Source of the DNA: Trinickia violacea
GTDB lineage: Bacteria > Pseudomonadota > Gammaproteobacteria > Burkholderiales > Burkholderiaceae
Assembly (NCBI RefSeq): GCF_005280735.1
Contig: NZ_CP040078.1
Span: 372,001-436,000 of the forward strand
Length of the DNA stretch: 64,000 bases
Direction of reading: 5' to 3'
Positions 62,590 to 64,000 of the stretch are shown piece after piece. The notes beneath the pieces are model-generated. The model saw only the letters and a program-made list of their open reading frames with translations, searched no databases and was not told the origin of the DNA. Position 1 is the first letter of the stretch, and each line of letters starts with the position of its first letter. A program made the translations under genes and the position numbers.

Positions 62590-63078
62590 TCCTGTTCCCT
62601 CACTGATGGTGGTTGGACGAAACGCGCAAACGATACAAGCCTTTTCAATGATGCCAACCCAATACGGGATAAAGGCTTGTTTTTCATGCAATCCAGCTCA
62701 CGGCCTGCCCGCGATGGGTTTGCGCCACATTTTCCACAAAGTTCTCCACAGAAACTGTGGATAACTTGCCGGCGACCGATGCCGGTTACGCGTGGTTACA
62801 TCCGTGACGCTTCCGTGGCCGATTCGTGACGGCGCCGCTTGGGAAATGGCGAACTTTGGCGGCGCGTCGCGCCACTCGATGATAGGCGGTCTCCTTTGCA
62901 TCCGCAGTGCGCCTTCGGGACGTATTGAAACGTGCAAGAGTCGAATGTCCCGGAGAGGGTTCGGGCACGCGGGAAGCCGAAAAAATTTTTCGACGGCGTG
63001 TCATAACCGGCCGCGGCCACCGACTCAAGCTCCGGAAGCCAATTTCGTGGCTCCGTCACCCACCCGAGGAGAGTCAAG
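62590..63078. promoter_or_regulatory. Intergenic region before the bufferin operon
   Basis: No gene is seen in these 489 bases. They contain a cluster of DnaA-box-like 9-mers (listed separately). A weak extracytoplasmic-function sigma promoter, GGAAGC at 62972 then CGTGTC at 62997, lies across an A6T5 spacer. The 19-base spacing is longer than usual, so that promoter is only a guess. Confidence 0.3.
62730..62764. other. DnaA-box-like cluster
   Basis: TGTGGATAA at 62756-62764 is the exact complement of the DnaA consensus TTATCCACA. TTTTCCACA (62730) and TTCTCCACA (62742) each differ by one base. TCCACAG-AAA-CTGTGGA also makes a 7-bp hairpin. Confidence 0.5.
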
Positions 63079-63324
63079 ATGAACAAGCAACTGATCGCCG
63101 CTGCCGCATTCACCGCTGTGCTTGGCGCAACGCTCGCGAGCCCCGTCTTCGCCGCCGACAAGGAAAAGTGCTACGGCATCGCCAAGGCCGGTCAGAACGA
63201 TTGCAAGGGCAACAACCACGCTTGCGCCGGTCAAGGCACCAAGGACATGGACAAGGGCGAGTTCAAGGCGGTCCCGGCCGGCACGTGCCAGCAGATGGGC
63301 GGCTCGCTGCAGCCCGGCATGTAA
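63079..63324 (+). CDS. DUF2282 protein, bufferin-type RiPP precursor (BufA1-like)
   Basis: An 81-residue precursor with a Sec signal peptide (cleavage after Ala25, SPVFA) and a Cys-bearing mature part with Cys31, Cys42, Cys49 and Cys70. DUF2282 proteins have been described as bufferins, peptides whose Cys are modified by a DUF692 multinuclear iron enzyme and that bind copper in the periplasm. GAGGAG precedes the ATG. The DUF692 gene follows 118 bases later with an intercistronic hairpin between, as expected when much precursor and little enzyme are made. Confidence 0.88.
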   Translation: MNKQLIAAAAFTAVLGATLASPVFAADKEKCYGIAKAGQNDCKGNNHACAGQGTKDMDKGEFKAVPAGTCQQMGGSLQPGM

Positions 63325-63372
63325 GCAAACGGCACGAGGCGCGGCCAACCTCGCCGATACTGGCAAGATGGG

Positions 63373-63395
63373 CGGCCGCGCTGCGCGCGCGGCCG
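63373..63395 (+). promoter_or_regulatory. Hairpin between precursor and DUF692 gene
   Basis: CGGCCGCG, a 7-base loop, and CGCGGCCG form a perfect 8-bp stem without a T-run. It may limit expression of the enzyme relative to the precursor. Confidence 0.5.
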
Positions 63396-63442
63396 TCGCC
63401 ATTTTCACCCGCGCAAGTCAGCATAAGGACAGGAAACCCACC

Positions 63443-64000
63443 ATGAATCCGCAGCCCCAGCTTGGCGCAGGTCTCGGCCTGCGCGGACCGCACGTCGCCG
63501 GCGTGCTCGCGGCGTGGCCATCGGTCGGATGGTGGGAAGTCCATAGCGAAAACTACTTCGGCGGCGGCGAGCCGGTGGCCGCGCTCGAACGCGTGCGCGA
63601 GCGCTACGAGGTCAGCCTGCACGGCGTCGGCATGGGGCTCGGAAGTCATAGCGCACCCGATGCGCAACATCTGCAGCGTTTGAAGTCGCTGGTCGCGCGC
63701 ATCGAGCCTGCGCTGGTCTCCGAACACCTCTGCTGGAATCGCGGCGCGGGACGGTTCTTCAACGACCTGTTGCCGGTGCCGCGCGTCGACGGCGCCGTGC
63801 CGCTGATCGCCGCGCACATCGATGGCGTGCAGGAGGCCCTGGGGCGGCGCATTCTGATCGAGAACGTCTCGGCGTATGTCGCATTCGAAGGCGAGACGTG
63901 CAGCGAGGCCGAGATGCTGGCCGAGCTCGTCGTGCGCACCGGCTGCGGCGTGCTGCTCGACGTCAACAATCTCTACGTGAACACGCTCAACCTGAAAACC
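63443..64000 (+). CDS. DUF692 multinuclear iron enzyme, BufB-like (partial, runs off window)
   Basis: The first 186 codons of a DUF692 (MNIO) enzyme of about 280 residues; the window ends inside it. Visible metal-site segments include EVHSENYFGGG, VSLHGVGMGLGS, VSEHLCWNRG, LIENVSAYV and LLDVNNLYVN, which supply His, Glu, Asn and Asp ligands. MNIO enzymes oxidise peptidyl Cys, for example to thiooxazole or oxazolone groups. Its substrate here is likely the upstream DUF2282 peptide. A partner gene (BufC-type) would be expected after the window end. Confidence 0.92.
   Translation, partial: MNPQPQLGAGLGLRGPHVAGVLAAWPSVGWWEVHSENYFGGGEPVAALERVRERYEVSLHGVGMGLGSHSAPDAQHLQRLKSLVARIEPALVSEHLCWNRGAGRFFNDLLPVPRVDGAVPLIAAHIDGVQEALGRRILIENVSAYVAFEGETCSEAEMLAELVVRTGCGVLLDVNNLYVNTLNLKT

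Noticed and set aside
62730..62764. Chromosomal or plasmid replication origin
   Set aside because: No dnaA, dnaN, parAB or repA gene and no AT-rich unwinding region are adjacent; only the boxes are seen.

Overview
This 64 kb window is chromosomal DNA from a betaproteobacterium of the Burkholderiales, most like Paraburkholderia, Caballeronia or Burkholderia. The basis is the high GC content, a nearly complete hopanoid (hpn/shc) gene set next to ispH, an EmrAB-NodT efflux operon with MarR regulators, FeoAB with a Cys-rich partner, and a DUF1120 chaperone-usher pilus. I saw no tRNA, rRNA, CRISPR array or insertion sequence. The species call is inference from gene content. || Region 1 (about 1-15.4 kb) is a metabolic block whose base composition is visibly lower in GC than the rest. 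It holds an IclR regulator, a broken frmA/frmB chimera, a class V PLP enzyme, a polar amino-acid ABC transporter, a LysR regulator, and a seven-gene run: 3-hydroxyisobutyrate-dehydrogenase-like, aldehyde dehydrogenase, MHS-type MFS transporter, DUF4392, SelA-like PLP enzyme, DUF4392, small ORF. The transporter promoter and the catabolic promoter share a two-part motif with identical spacing, so the two operons are probably one regulon for uptake and degradation of an unidentified amino acid or amino-acid derivative. Remnant coding sequence lies at or near both ends. || Region 2 (15.4-25.7 kb) is housekeeping and stress genes: DUF1697 with a truncated DinB fragment, the tripartite drug-efflux operon with two MarR paralogs and three matching palindromic operators, a Crp/Fnr regulator, an Mpo1-like protein, feoA-feoB plus a Cys-rich membrane protein behind a Fur box, and acylphosphatase. 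|| Region 3 (25.9-34.4 kb) has a large PAS/LOV-like/GGDEF/EAL protein and a four-gene chaperone-usher pilus operon. || Region 4 (34.4-56 kb) is the hopanoid locus in pieces: hpnA; hpnC-hpnB; ispH-hpnH; hpnM; hpnN-mlaA; hpnD-hpnE-shc-hpnG. Inserted in it are pepE, a cstA/ybdD carbon-starvation transporter and a divergent two-component system that probably regulates cstA through three ACTACGTA repeats. || Region 5 (56-62.7 kb) carries signalling genes: a REC / CheC-like / PAS-GGDEF operon, a hybrid histidine kinase, a GSP17M-like stress protein and an FMN reductase. A dispersed hairpin repeat occurs here and near 46.3 kb. || Region 6 (62.7-64 kb) is the start of a bufferin-type RiPP operon, a DUF2282 precursor followed by a DUF692 multinuclear-iron enzyme cut by the window end, preceded by a cluster of DnaA-box-like 9-mers.
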